NCBI RefSeq assembly: GCF_002886045.1
Contig: NZ_CP025791.1
Coordinates: 1,875,001 to 1,939,000 of the forward strand
Direction: 5' to 3'
DNA: 64,000 nucleotides
DNA from: Flavivirga eckloniae
GTDB lineage: Bacteria; Bacteroidota; Bacteroidia; Flavobacteriales; Flavobacteriaceae
Part shown: piece by piece, positions 36,338 to 45,580 of the stretch
How the letters are laid out: each line of letters begins with the position of its first letter
Numbering within the stretch: position 1 is the stretch's first letter
The notes under the pieces: model-generated
What the model was told of the DNA's origin: nothing
The model's database searches: none
The model's input: only the letters and a program-made list of their open reading frames with translations
Translations under genes and position numbers: made by a program

Positions 36338-37792
36338 ATGAAAAAATCAATTATTGCACTAAAATCCACATTATTAACCACCATCTTAGTCATATCTTTT
36401 TTGTCTTGCAAAAATGAAAAAAAAGTAGACGATGTTAAAAAAGAGGTTTTAACAACATACGATGAAAAAAATGGAAGTATTTTGTGCTTATCAAAAGCAA
36501 GTTGGTTTCCTCATAACCAAACACCTCCTCCCGCAGAAGGGAAAGGAAGTCCATTTGATGTAAGTTCGACAACAAACTGTATTTTTCATCAATGGTCATG
36601 GCAAAAATTTCTATGGGTTACAAAACCTGTAGGAGACTTACCTTTATTTCTTAATCAAAAAGAAATTATTCAAGTTACTGATGCTATGGAACCTGTTACA
36701 CAGCAAGAAGGAGCTAGTGTTGTATTAACAGATACGATACAGGCAGGCTCTAAACATGGCGTACTAAAAACAAATCCAGCATATTATAGTGCGACAGGCA
36801 AAGCTTTCACTGTTCATTATTCAATACATACAAGCATGATCATGCAAGAATCGGCCGTGGCTTTTAAAGAAGCTTTAGCGTCAGGAAAATTACCAGCAAA
36901 TAATTTTCAGACTTTTCCTGTTGGGTCTTTAGAATTAAAGGTTTCTTGGGTAGATGCAACGGCTATATCGAACGATAAATTAAAAAACTATTATATAACT
37001 ACAGCAGCAATAATCAATAAAGATGGCAAAACATATACAAATACAAAGGTTGCTTTATTAGGCATGCACGTTGTAGGAGTTGTAGAAAACCATCCGGAAT
37101 TTATCTGGGCCACTTTCGAACATAATGATATGGCTCCAAACTATGATTGGAAAACAAATTCTGCGAGTTCAACTAGCGAAAAATTATTATTTACAAAGGG
37201 TAGCACAACTGGTTTAGCTGGTATTACATTTATTAAAGACGACAAGCCCGTATTGCCAAATAAAGCCTACGACTTGTTTCAATATGGTGTACCAGTAACC
37301 TCATCAGGTTATATGGAAACAAGTCAAAAAGAACCTGAAAACTTTAATCATATAAGAGAAATAAACACAAGCGTTGCAAAAAATCTTAAAGATGTTTGGC
37401 AAAACTATTTTTACAATGGTTCTATATGGATAGATACAGATGGTTTAACACCAGAAGAGCAAGCTTTAAAAATTGTAAGCCTAGGAAGCGCTATTGGTGC
37501 CGCAACACCAGACTCTAGTGCCCGAGGGTCTTTAAATTGTGCCAACGTTACCATGGAAACATTTACACAAACATTTCAAAGTAACATTTCGGATATCAAT
37601 GTAAAAAATCTCACAAATTGTTTTTCTTGTCATAACCCTATAAGCTTTAGTAATAACACTTCTCCAATATATCTAAGTCATATATTTGATGCCTATATTA
37701 AAACAAGTGAAGGGAAAAGTAAGGAAGAGATTGATTTAATGAAAGATGAGCAACAAAAGAAAATGTCAGAATACCTTAGAACATTAAAGTAA
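36338..37792 (+). CDS. lipoprotein with one C-terminal c-type haem motif
   Basis: This 484-residue protein has a lipobox (LSC, Cys24) and no TM beyond the signal. One haem-c motif, CFSCH (Cys428-His432), lies 50 residues before the end. The large N-terminal part (PPPAEGKGSPFDV..NCIFHQWSWQKFLWVTKP) has no motif I recognise. Probably a periplasmic haem protein that accepts or donates electrons; substrate unknown. It stands alone with its own terminator. Confidence 0.7.
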   Translation: MKKSIIALKSTLLTTILVISFLSCKNEKKVDDVKKEVLTTYDEKNGSILCLSKASWFPHNQTPPPAEGKGSPFDVSSTTNCIFHQWSWQKFLWVTKPVGDLPLFLNQKEIIQVTDAMEPVTQQEGASVVLTDTIQAGSKHGVLKTNPAYYSATGKAFTVHYSIHTSMIMQESAVAFKEALASGKLPANNFQTFPVGSLELKVSWVDATAISNDKLKNYYITTAAIINKDGKTYTNTKVALLGMHVVGVVENHPEFIWATFEHNDMAPNYDWKTNSASSTSEKLLFTKGSTTGLAGITFIKDDKPVLPNKAYDLFQYGVPVTSSGYMETSQKEPENFNHIREINTSVAKNLKDVWQNYFYNGSIWIDTDGLTPEEQALKIVSLGSAIGAATPDSSARGSLNCANVTMETFTQTFQSNISDINVKNLTNCFSCHNPISFSNNTSPIYLSHIFDAYIKTSEGKSKEEIDLMKDEQQKKMSEYLRTLK

Positions 37793-37813
37793 TATCATAA
37801 ATCTTCTATAAAT

Positions 37814-37846
37814 AAAAAGGGTCTCTTATTAAAGGGATCCTTTTTT
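37814..37846 (+). terminator. terminator after the haem lipoprotein
   Basis: A 12-bp stem with two G-T pairs (AAAAAGG/CCTTTTT at the base) and loop TTATTAAA is followed by a T-run. Confidence 0.75.
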
Positions 37847-38006
37847 CGTAAATACTGTCTTGCCCTAAAATTAGGAGACAAAAATCAATTCAAATTTCCA
37901 GATACAAAAGTGTATATCTCATTTTTACCTTTTAAAAGGAATATTAACTTAAATTTTTCTGTTAGCGCTTATGTGTAATGAGTTCCGTATCGAATAATAA
38001 AAAAAC

Positions 38007-38345
38007 TTAAACATCATTAATAAAAAGATACTTCAAAAAACTCCAAAACGATCGTTGCTTTAAATAATCCAGATTAAACTCATTAGCATAAGCCTCTCGC
38101 TCAAAAGAAATATTTCGATATGCCAAACGCCATTTTTTATACTGAATTAAGCGTACTAAAAATTCAACGATATACATGAAATAAAAAAGAAAGACCAACA
38201 TTTCCATTTGTTGTCTTAAGTGAATTCTTTCATGGTTAATCAAAACGGTACGGTGTCTTAAATGTTTTGATTTTAAAAACACAAAAGGAAAAATGGTTAA
38301 ACCAGTATAACCCTTTGGCACTAAATATTTCGAAATTAAGATCAT
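38007..38345 (-). CDS. small membrane protein with HExxH
   Basis: The 112-residue protein has one strong hydrophobic span (about 50-72), preceded by NHERIHLRQQMEM (a HExxH motif) and followed by SFEREAYANEFNLDYL. The HExxH..E layout recalls M56/M48 metallopeptidases reduced to one helix. I recall it as a conserved Bacteroidota protein without a known role. It diverges from the DUF5522 gene, with 257 bases between them. Confidence 0.7.
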   Translation of the reverse strand: MILISKYLVPKGYTGLTIFPFVFLKSKHLRHRTVLINHERIHLRQQMEMLVFLFYFMYIVEFLVRLIQYKKWRLAYRNISFEREAYANEFNLDYLKQRSFWSFLKYLFINDV

Positions 38346-38496
38346 ATTTTATACCATTCAAAAATCAATCCAATTCTTGTTTAAGTTTAACTCAGACACT
38401 TTGATTGTACCCAGCATAAACTAAAGCCTAAAGGAAAAATGACTTTTTTTAAGATCTTGACAACAAGTATCGAGAAATAATTTTTTAAAATTACAC

Positions 38497-38504
38497 TATC
38501 TTTG
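38497..38504 (+). promoter_or_regulatory. -7 element TATCTTTG for the DUF5522 gene
   Basis: Exact TAnnTTTG match 98 bases before the ATG at 38603. The leader would contain two tiny ORFs, the second ending in an ATGA overlap with the DUF5522 start. Confidence 0.45.
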
Positions 38505-38602
38505 TTTAAAATGATGTAAGCATAACTAGAATTCTCATATCTATTGAGGTATTCTTTATGCAAATCGCAGCAGACGATTAGAAAAAATATGGTTGCTATC
38601 AT

Positions 38603-38755
38603 ATGAAAAAAATAATCCCTATAGAGGAAGGAGACTACTACTTAACACCTGAAGGTTACCGCTGTTTCACAGAACAATACCATTTAAAAAGGGGCTATTG
38701 TTGCGAAAGCGGATGCAGACACTGTCCGTACGGATACGACAGAAACAAAGGATAG
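38603..38755 (+). CDS. DUF5522 small Cys-rich protein
   Basis: The 50-residue protein contains EEGDYYLTPEGYRCFTEQYHLKRG and then CCESGCRHCPYGY. The four clustered cysteines and one histidine suggest a metal or redox site. The pattern matches the DUF5522 family of Bacteroidota. The start is set by this conserved opening. Cytoplasmic; function unknown. Confidence 0.88.
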   Translation: MKKIIPIEEGDYYLTPEGYRCFTEQYHLKRGYCCESGCRHCPYGYDRNKG

Positions 38756-38824
38756 CTAGAAATGCTATATCCCTTAGTACCATAGGCTTGGTACGATTAT
38801 TGATATTGTTATAACTAAAAAACA

Positions 38825-38845
38825 CTTAAAATCGATGATTTTAAG
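38825..38845 (-). terminator. 9-bp inverted repeat with T-run on the minus strand
   Basis: CTTAAAATC/GATTTTAAG arms around GAT, followed on the minus strand by GTGTTTTTT. No minus-strand gene ends here, so it may instead be a protein site before the DUF4136 gene. Confidence 0.35.
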
Positions 38846-38877
38846 GCTAATTGTGTAATGAACTAAAATAAAAGGCT

Positions 38878-39456
38878 ATGAAAAAACTATTTAACTCTTT
38901 ACCACTTTTAGCATTGCTTATTGTGGTTAGCTCGTGCAGTTCTGTGCGCGTTGCGGCAGACTATGATAAGAATGCCAATTTTGGAGAATACAAAACCTTC
39001 GCGTTTTTTAAAACAGGTATTGATAAAGCTGAAATTAGCGATTTAGATAAACGAAGAATCCTTCGTGCTATTGAAGCCGAAATGCTAGCTAAAGGTTTTA
39101 CAAAATCTAAAAAACCCGATCTTTTAGTAAGCCTTTTTACAAAATCTCAGCAACGCGTAGACGTTTACAATAACTCTTGGGGTTTTGGTGGCTGGGGCTG
39201 GGGTCCAGGCTGGGCCTGGGGACCTGGTTGGGGAGGCTTTGGACCCGGTTGGGGATGGGGTTGGAATCAGCCTAGCGTTTCTACCAGCACTCAAGGCGTT
39301 TTATACATAGATCTTATTGATTCCAATAAAAAGGAATTGGTTTGGCAAGGTATGGGCACTGGTTATTTAAGTAGAAATACAGAGAAAAAAGAAGCGCGTA
39401 TCAAAGAGTTTGTAACCGAAATCATGACGAAATATCCTCCGGGAGCTCAACCATAA
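38878..39456 (+). CDS. DUF4136 lipoprotein with Gly/Trp-rich insert
   Basis: The 192-residue lipoprotein (VSSC, Cys20) has the DUF4136 opening VAADYDKNANFGEYKTFAFF. A Gly/Trp/Pro-rich stretch (about 100-135, repeating GPGWGW-type units) interrupts the domain before STSTQGVLYIDLID. Such inserts are common in this family. Outer-membrane-bound by inference; role unknown. Confidence 0.88.
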   Translation: MKKLFNSLPLLALLIVVSSCSSVRVAADYDKNANFGEYKTFAFFKTGIDKAEISDLDKRRILRAIEAEMLAKGFTKSKKPDLLVSLFTKSQQRVDVYNNSWGFGGWGWGPGWAWGPGWGGFGPGWGWGWNQPSVSTSTQGVLYIDLIDSNKKELVWQGMGTGYLSRNTEKKEARIKEFVTEIMTKYPPGAQP

Positions 39457-39546
39457 AAAAAACAAAAGACACGAATTTATACCAACACCTAACATTTACG
39501 GTTGAAATATTTATTAGTAAAAATTCGTGCCTCTAAAAATACGTCC

Positions 39547-39577
39547 AAAAAGCAACTCAATTGAGTTGCTTTTTTTT
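39547..39577. terminator. perfect bidirectional terminator
   Basis: Self-complementary palindrome of 28 bases with AGCAACTCAA/TTGAGTTGCT core and A/T shoulders, between the convergent DUF4136 and bestrophin genes. Confidence 0.88.
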
Positions 39578-39578
39578 A

Positions 39579-40682
39579 TTACATCACAATATCATTTGGC
39601 CAAACATAAGGCTCAGGAATATCGGTATCATCAATAAGTTGTCTTATATCTATTTCTATACCCCTGCTTAAATCTGTAATAGGCACATCGTTAGGCCCTC
39701 CTTCAAATGGATTTTCTGTATTTTCTCCAATAGCTTCCATAGTATGAAACACCCATGAGATTAAAGCACTAAAAGGTACAGAGAACCATACAAAGTGTTT
39801 TGCAATGGCTTCTTGAGCCACATGCATAAGTGATGTTTGCTCTTCATGTTTGTTTAATGAAACCAAGATTTTCTCGCCAAAACTTTCAAACCCTTCCATA
39901 ATCCCATAGGGAATTAATAAAATAAAAATCCAAACGAATAGATAATTAAGAGTTGCAAATTGCCTTGGGTATGGAAAGTTTTTAATCCGTTCGCTTTTGC
40001 CTTGAAGTGTATAGAATTCCACAAGCATATTCATCATTTCCATATGCCTAAAATCCTCAATTAAACCCTCCTTCATTAATTCTTTTAATCGTCGGGATTG
40101 GATTCCTAATAATTGAGATGCTTGATTCCCCTTGGCAAAAACCTCATTATAGTCTTCATCTGAAAGGTATGATCTTATAGCGCCTTCTTTATCTTCTACA
40201 TCTTCACAGACCCTATACTTCGCTTCTCTAAACTCTTTATTGGATCTTCCAGCTTTAAGATGCATTTCCCATGGTTTGTCTTGTCGTAACTGATAGCGTA
40301 AAGCCGTTAACCAAGCCACATGCCTATGCACTAACTCCCGCTTAATAGCTTTCATCTCCTCTTCGGTTCTATCCTCTTTGGTATGATCGTTATTAATAAA
40401 ATCCTTTACCATGATCGTCCAGGAACGCGACGCATTCACTATGCCTCCCCATATTTTTCGGGCTTCCCACAGCCTATCATATGAAGCATTGTTTTTAAAA
40501 CTCACAACAAATGCCACCGCTGTACCTAAGACGCCTAATGGCAACCAAGGCACATGAAGCCATTTTAAACCTAGCACATCAAATAAAAAAACAGGGATTA
40601 AAGCTAAAAATATAAATAAGAAAATGTGCCTTCGAGTCCATTTTAAAACTCCTAATACTGGAAATATACGCCTTGTGTACAT
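39579..40682 (-). CDS. bestrophin family membrane protein
   Basis: The 367-residue protein has N-terminal spans (about 20-60) followed by FVVSFKNNASYDRLWEARKIWGGIVN, the RFP-TM/bestrophin signature, and two more spans near 250-300. Bestrophins form pentameric anion channels. Monocistronic, transcribed into a shared terminator. Confidence 0.92.
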   Translation of the reverse strand: MYTRRIFPVLGVLKWTRRHIFLFIFLALIPVFLFDVLGLKWLHVPWLPLGVLGTAVAFVVSFKNNASYDRLWEARKIWGGIVNASRSWTIMVKDFINNDHTKEDRTEEEMKAIKRELVHRHVAWLTALRYQLRQDKPWEMHLKAGRSNKEFREAKYRVCEDVEDKEGAIRSYLSDEDYNEVFAKGNQASQLLGIQSRRLKELMKEGLIEDFRHMEMMNMLVEFYTLQGKSERIKNFPYPRQFATLNYLFVWIFILLIPYGIMEGFESFGEKILVSLNKHEEQTSLMHVAQEAIAKHFVWFSVPFSALISWVFHTMEAIGENTENPFEGGPNDVPITDLSRGIEIDIRQLIDDTDIPEPYVWPNDIVM

Positions 40683-40815
40683 AATTTTTAGGTTTAAAAA
40701 TATATAAAAATACTAAAATAAGCCTTTAAATTAGCATTATTAAAAACACAAAAAAATCGACAATTATTTAAAGATTTCGTATTTTTACTAAGCAAAACCC
40801 AATACTTAATTAATT

Positions 40816-42573
40816 ATGTCTAATCTTATAGAATCTAACGATATTTTAAAACGCCTACCCAAACATCTTATGCAATTTATAAAACCTCAAGATTACGAGG
40901 ATTATTCTGCCATAGACCAAGCTGTTTGGCGTTATGTAATGCGTAAAAATGTCGATTTTCTTAGTAAAGTAGCCCATAAGTCTTATATGGAAGGGCTAAA
41001 GCAGACCGGTATTTCTATTGATAGCATTCCTAATATGTATGGTATGAATAGAATTTTAAAAGACATTGGTTGGGCCGCAGTGGCGGTTGATGGTTTTATA
41101 CCGCCAAATGCATTTATGGAATTTCAAGCCTATAATGTATTGGTTATTGCTAGCGATATAAGACAGTTAGAGCATATAGAATACACACCTGCTCCCGATA
41201 TTATTCATGAAGGCGCTGGACACGCTCCTATTATTGCTAATCCTGAATATGCAGAGTATTTAAGACGTTTTGGAGAGGTTGGTTGTAAAGCTATTTCGTC
41301 TGCCAAGGATTACGAATTATATGAAGCTGTTAGATATTTATCTATTATAAAGGAGGCTCCCAATTCTGAAGCGAGCGACATAGCCGCTGCCGAGAAAAAA
41401 GTTGAAGATTTACAACAAAACATGGGCGAACCTAGTGAAATGGCGCTTATTAGAAATTTACATTGGTGGACGGTTGAATACGGTTTAATCGGAACTTTAG
41501 AAAATCCGAAAATTTACGGCGCTGGTTTACTATCCTCTATTGGCGAAAGTGCCTGGTGTATGACCGATGAGGTTGAAAAGCTTCCTTACGATATTAAGGC
41601 AACCTATAAAAATTTCGATATTACTAAACCACAACCTCAGCTTTTTGTTACACCAGATTTTGCTCATTTAAGTCTTGTATTAGAAGAATTTGCAAATACC
41701 ATGGCGTTACGTAAGGGCGGACTTTCTGGGATTAACAAATTAATTGAATCTAATGCCTTAGGCTCTATAGAACTAAGTACTGGTTTGCAAATTTCCGGAA
41801 TTTTCACAAACGTGATAGAAAATGACAGAAAGCCTATTTACATTCAAACAACCGGCAAAACAGCTTTAGCTTATAGAGAAAAAGAATTAGTTGGGCATGG
41901 TACAAATACTCATAGTGAAGGTTTTGGATCTCCTATAGGAAAACTAAAAGGGATAAATTTAGCGATTGAAGATATGAGCCCAAGAGACCTAAGTGCTTAC
42001 GATATTTATGAAGAACAGGCGGTTACTTTAGAGTTTGAAGGCGGTGTGAAAGTTTCTGGTGAAATTATTACTGGCAAAAGAAACCTTCAGGGAAAAATAA
42101 TATTGGTGCGCTTTAAAAATTGTACCGTTACGCATAATGATACGGTATTGTTTAAACCAGAATGGGGTATTTACGATATGGCTATTGGTAAAGATATTGT
42201 TTCTGCATATTCAGGGCCTGCCGATTTAGATAGTTTTGATTTAATTACGCATGTGCCATCTACTAAAACCATTCATGTAAAAAAATCGGAAGAGCAAATT
42301 CAGTTAGAAATGCTTTACCAACAAGTTCGAGATTATCGCGAAAATAGGAATAGAACCATTTCCAGAACTAAAATGTTAGACGAATTAATGGAGAATCATC
42401 CCAATGATTGGTTATTATCCGTAGAACTTTACGAACTGGCTTTTGAATCGAATAAAACCGAACTCTGCAAAAACATCTTAAACCACTTGGAAACCGTAAA
42501 ACAAAATAGACCAGAAGTTGGTCATTTAATTGATGATGGTTTAGAAATTATTAAACAGACTGTTAATGTTTAA
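40816..42573 (+). CDS. aromatic amino acid hydroxylase (phenylalanine 4-monooxygenase type)
   Basis: The 585-residue protein has a biopterin-dependent hydroxylase core (about 15-330) with the iron motif HEGAGH (His131, His136). It hydroxylates an aromatic amino acid, most likely Phe to Tyr, using Fe(II) and a pterin. About 250 residues follow the core; part (about 390-475, VTLEFEGGVKVSGEI..ILVRFKNCTVTH) looks beta-rich and the end is helical. This long form is usual in Bacteroidota. Own promoter region; divergent from bestrophin. Confidence 0.92.
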   Translation: MSNLIESNDILKRLPKHLMQFIKPQDYEDYSAIDQAVWRYVMRKNVDFLSKVAHKSYMEGLKQTGISIDSIPNMYGMNRILKDIGWAAVAVDGFIPPNAFMEFQAYNVLVIASDIRQLEHIEYTPAPDIIHEGAGHAPIIANPEYAEYLRRFGEVGCKAISSAKDYELYEAVRYLSIIKEAPNSEASDIAAAEKKVEDLQQNMGEPSEMALIRNLHWWTVEYGLIGTLENPKIYGAGLLSSIGESAWCMTDEVEKLPYDIKATYKNFDITKPQPQLFVTPDFAHLSLVLEEFANTMALRKGGLSGINKLIESNALGSIELSTGLQISGIFTNVIENDRKPIYIQTTGKTALAYREKELVGHGTNTHSEGFGSPIGKLKGINLAIEDMSPRDLSAYDIYEEQAVTLEFEGGVKVSGEIITGKRNLQGKIILVRFKNCTVTHNDTVLFKPEWGIYDMAIGKDIVSAYSGPADLDSFDLITHVPSTKTIHVKKSEEQIQLEMLYQQVRDYRENRNRTISRTKMLDELMENHPNDWLLSVELYELAFESNKTELCKNILNHLETVKQNRPEVGHLIDDGLEIIKQTVNV

Positions 42574-42666
42574 GGATCTTTTGTAAACTGATTATGATAA
42601 TATTAGCGATTAGCTTAAGTCAAACTCAAGTCACATGAATATGACTATTAGGTTCTCGTAAATCAA

Positions 42667-43425
42667 CTACCGAAACCGTTTCAAGGTTTTTTTGGTGAAT
42701 TTACTAAGCACCAATTCACCACTTATTTTGGCCCGATCGGTTAATAAAGTATCCCAATGCTCTGTATCCTTCCAAAAAACGGCCTTCATTTTCGCTAAGG
42801 CTTCCGGGTTATAGGACGCTAGTTTAGTAGCCAGCGTATTAACAGCTTCGTCTAGTTCTTCTGTGGTTTCAAAAACATCGGCATATAGCCCTTTTTCTTT
42901 CGCGAATTCTGCAGAGAAAAATGTTTCAGCATCTATTGTCATTTGAGACATCGCTGGCAATCCTATCTTTCTGGTCACCGCAGGTTCTATTACAAATGGA
43001 CCAATACCTATACTTAGTTCACTTAGTTTTATTGAAGCATATTTTGTAGCCATACAATAGTCTGTTGCTGCTGCTAACCCTACACCGCCACCAACAGATT
43101 TCCCCTGAATACGCCCAATAATAAGCTTAGGACATTTCCGCATCTCGTTGATAACATTTGCAAAGCCAGAGAAAAATGTTTTCCCGCTTTTAGCATCTTC
43201 AATAGCTATCAACTCATTAAAACTTGCTCCTGCGCAAAAGGTTCTGTCTCCTCCACTTTTTAAAACAATAACTTTAATAGTATTGTTGTTTCCTGCTTCT
43301 TTAATGGTTTTAGCCAACTGAGACAAAATATCACTTGGCATAGAATTACGGTTTGGGTGAGAGAATTCAATATACCCAATTTCGTTGTTAATCGTAAGCT
43401 TTACGTATGATTCTATCATGGCCAC
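42667..43425 (-). CDS. enoyl-CoA hydratase/isomerase family protein
   Basis: The 252-residue crotonase-fold protein has an oxyanion loop in FCAGASFNEL and the second in GKSVGGGVGLAAATDYCMA. The member's exact reaction cannot be told. Last of a minus-strand run (DUF4230, dehydratase, crotonase), 16 bases after the dehydratase. Together with the nearby aromatic hydroxylase it may serve amino acid breakdown, but that is only a guess from position. Confidence 0.92.
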   Translation of the reverse strand: MAMIESYVKLTINNEIGYIEFSHPNRNSMPSDILSQLAKTIKEAGNNNTIKVIVLKSGGDRTFCAGASFNELIAIEDAKSGKTFFSGFANVINEMRKCPKLIIGRIQGKSVGGGVGLAAATDYCMATKYASIKLSELSIGIGPFVIEPAVTRKIGLPAMSQMTIDAETFFSAEFAKEKGLYADVFETTEELDEAVNTLATKLASYNPEALAKMKAVFWKDTEHWDTLLTDRAKISGELVLSKFTKKTLKRFR

Positions 43426-43441
43426 AAATTACAATAATTAT

Positions 43442-44377
43442 TTAAAAAGGAAGGTTAGACACATCTACATTTCCACCCGATATTATAACCCCAACTTTTT
43501 TATTCTTTATTCTTTCTTTATCCTTTAAAACAGCTGCAAAGGCGACTGCACTAGATGGTTCTACTACAATTTTCATACGTTCCCAAATGAGTTTCATGGC
43601 CTCAACAATTTCATTTTCTTCTACTCGTATTATTTCTTCAACGTGAGCCTTAATAATTGGAAAATTTCTGTCGCCTAAGTAGGTTCGTAAACCATCGGCT
43701 ATGGTATTAGAGGTTTCGTTTTCCTCAATGCGTCCAGAAATCAACGATCGATAAGCATCATCTACTTCTACAGGTTCTCCTGCTATTACTTTACATGTAT
43801 TCGAAAAATGATTGGCTGCTAAAATAGTACCTGCAAGCAATCCTCCACCCCCTACAGGTGTGTATATGTAATCCAAATTATTATAATCTTCCAACAATTC
43901 GATAGCTGCAGTTCCTTGTCCATAAATAACGGCATCATCATTAGATGGATGAATAAACGTTGCTCCTTTTTCTTTTTGAATTCGATCTGCTTCAATTTCC
44001 CGGGCGTAGATATTGGAATCGCATTCAATAATAATACCTTCGTAAGTTTTAACAGCATCTTTTTTAACCTGTGGGGCGTTCTCGGGCATTACGATATACG
44101 CTTTTACGCCCAAACCTTTAGCTGCTAGCGATAATGCCTGTGCAAAATTCCCCGAAGAATGTGTTACAACACCTTTACTTTTCTGCTCTTCCGATAAACT
44201 TAAAATAGCATGTACTGCGCCGCGCATTTTAAATGCCCCCATTTTCTGAAAGTTTTCACATTTAAAAAAAACCTCAGCTTCGCATATGGCATTTAATAGT
44301 TGTGATGTTAAAACAGGAGTTCTATGAATATAAGGTTTTATCAGGTTATGAACTTTTTGTAAAGAAACTTTATCCAT
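43442..44377 (-). CDS. threonine/serine dehydratase family (PLP)
   Basis: The 311-residue fold-type II PLP enzyme has its lysine in GAFKMRGAVHA, the phosphate loop TPVGGGGLLAG, and the ending VGVIISGGNVDV. It lacks an ACT domain, like catabolic threonine dehydratase or serine racemase. It deaminates Thr/Ser to oxoacids or racemises Ser. Sits nine bases after the DUF4230 gene. Confidence 0.92.
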   Translation of the reverse strand: MDKVSLQKVHNLIKPYIHRTPVLTSQLLNAICEAEVFFKCENFQKMGAFKMRGAVHAILSLSEEQKSKGVVTHSSGNFAQALSLAAKGLGVKAYIVMPENAPQVKKDAVKTYEGIIIECDSNIYAREIEADRIQKEKGATFIHPSNDDAVIYGQGTAAIELLEDYNNLDYIYTPVGGGGLLAGTILAANHFSNTCKVIAGEPVEVDDAYRSLISGRIEENETSNTIADGLRTYLGDRNFPIIKAHVEEIIRVEENEIVEAMKLIWERMKIVVEPSSAVAFAAVLKDKERIKNKKVGVIISGGNVDVSNLPF

Positions 44378-44386
44378 GTCTTGATG

Positions 44387-45001
44387 CTATAATTTTAAAC
44401 CTTGTAAAGCATCTAACGTAGACACTGGATTTTCGTTGTATTTTAAAGTCCATCCCAAAGAATTAGTTAGAATATAAAACTTTGAAAGTTCACTTATTAA
44501 TCTGTTTTTGGCATTTGCCTTTAAATCTGAATTTTCCAATTTTTTATTTAATGACGCTTTAACTATTCTTTTTATATCGTTATAATCTTTAGCTTCAAAA
44601 GGGTTAAGATAATCTGATTGAATATCGTAATACTCCAAATCTGGGTTAATCTTCACTTCCTCTTCAGGAATGCTTAAAACTGTTAGCGTCTTACTGGCTT
44701 CATCTATTTCAAATTCAATTTTACTTAAATCGTAAGCAATGGTAACTTCGGCATTAACAACAACCAATGCTTTTTTTTCTGACGTGAAATAATCGCCAAA
44801 AACCTCTTTGGAATTCTTATAGTTAAAAACCTCACTAAAATGACCTTCTGTTACTACTAGTTTTCCAACATTTTTAATTTGTTTTTGTATTAATGCAGAG
44901 TTTTCCTGAAGTGTTATTTTGTCTTGAGCCTTGTCTTCACAGTATTTAAAGGAAAACAGTATAATTAAAGTAATTATTATGCCGAATAAAATTTTTCTCA
45001 T
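44387..45001 (-). CDS. DUF4230 membrane-anchored protein
   Basis: 204 residues: N-terminal span (about 3-18), then GKLVVTEGHFSEVFNYKNSKE and the DUF4230 beta-rich region (ALVVVNAEVTIAYDLSKIEFEI). The bulk is extracytoplasmic. First gene of the dehydratase run. Function unknown. Confidence 0.87.
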   Translation of the reverse strand: MRKILFGIIITLIILFSFKYCEDKAQDKITLQENSALIQKQIKNVGKLVVTEGHFSEVFNYKNSKEVFGDYFTSEKKALVVVNAEVTIAYDLSKIEFEIDEASKTLTVLSIPEEEVKINPDLEYYDIQSDYLNPFEAKDYNDIKRIVKASLNKKLENSDLKANAKNRLISELSKFYILTNSLGWTLKYNENPVSTLDALQGLKL

Positions 45002-45580
45002 GCACTAATTTAAACAAAAAAACATTAGTTTCCTTCGACATAAGAAGTCTAACCAATGCATTTTTATAGGTCTCCGTTTCACTACAAATTTTTCTTTGTA
45101 ACTACTCGGAAACAACAGGTCAAAAATAACTAGTTCGCCTCGATATAATATTAAAAGAAGGTTAAACTAAGGTTATTTCTATCTCCATAACCTTGAACAT
45201 TCTAATCCAATTATTTACGACATTACAAACGGCAACAACAAAAAAGACAAACTGACTGATTACCAAACTATTATAATAAGAAAATTGATTCTGTAAGATC
45301 AACATAACCAATAAAAAAAACACCAACCTGTAATCGTTTTAATGATTAGCAGAATTGATGTTTTTTAATACGAACTGATTAATAGCATTTTAAATCTACA
45401 ATATATTAACAATAGAGTTAGTAATTTTTCGACAAAACGTTATTAAAAAAGATAAACCGTAATAATATAATTCATCGTTCCCAATAAGAAAATCTCAGAT
45501 TGGAGTTTTCTTTTTCGATATCATCAATTCGTGCGATTTTTAACCAATTAAAAATAATTATTTAAGTTATTGATTTTAAA
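45002..45580. other. 579-base intergenic region without a gene
   Basis: No ORF, tRNA or repeat I can support. A weak hairpin with a short T-run (near 45486-45512, plus strand) is the only structure. Both flanking genes are minus, so it holds the DUF4230 promoter and the 3' region of GSCFA. Confidence 0.6.

Noticed and set aside
38387-38602. 71-codon minus-strand frame in the promoter region between the HExxH and DUF5522 genes
   Set aside because: It covers the likely promoter at 38497-38504 and has no recognisable protein features.
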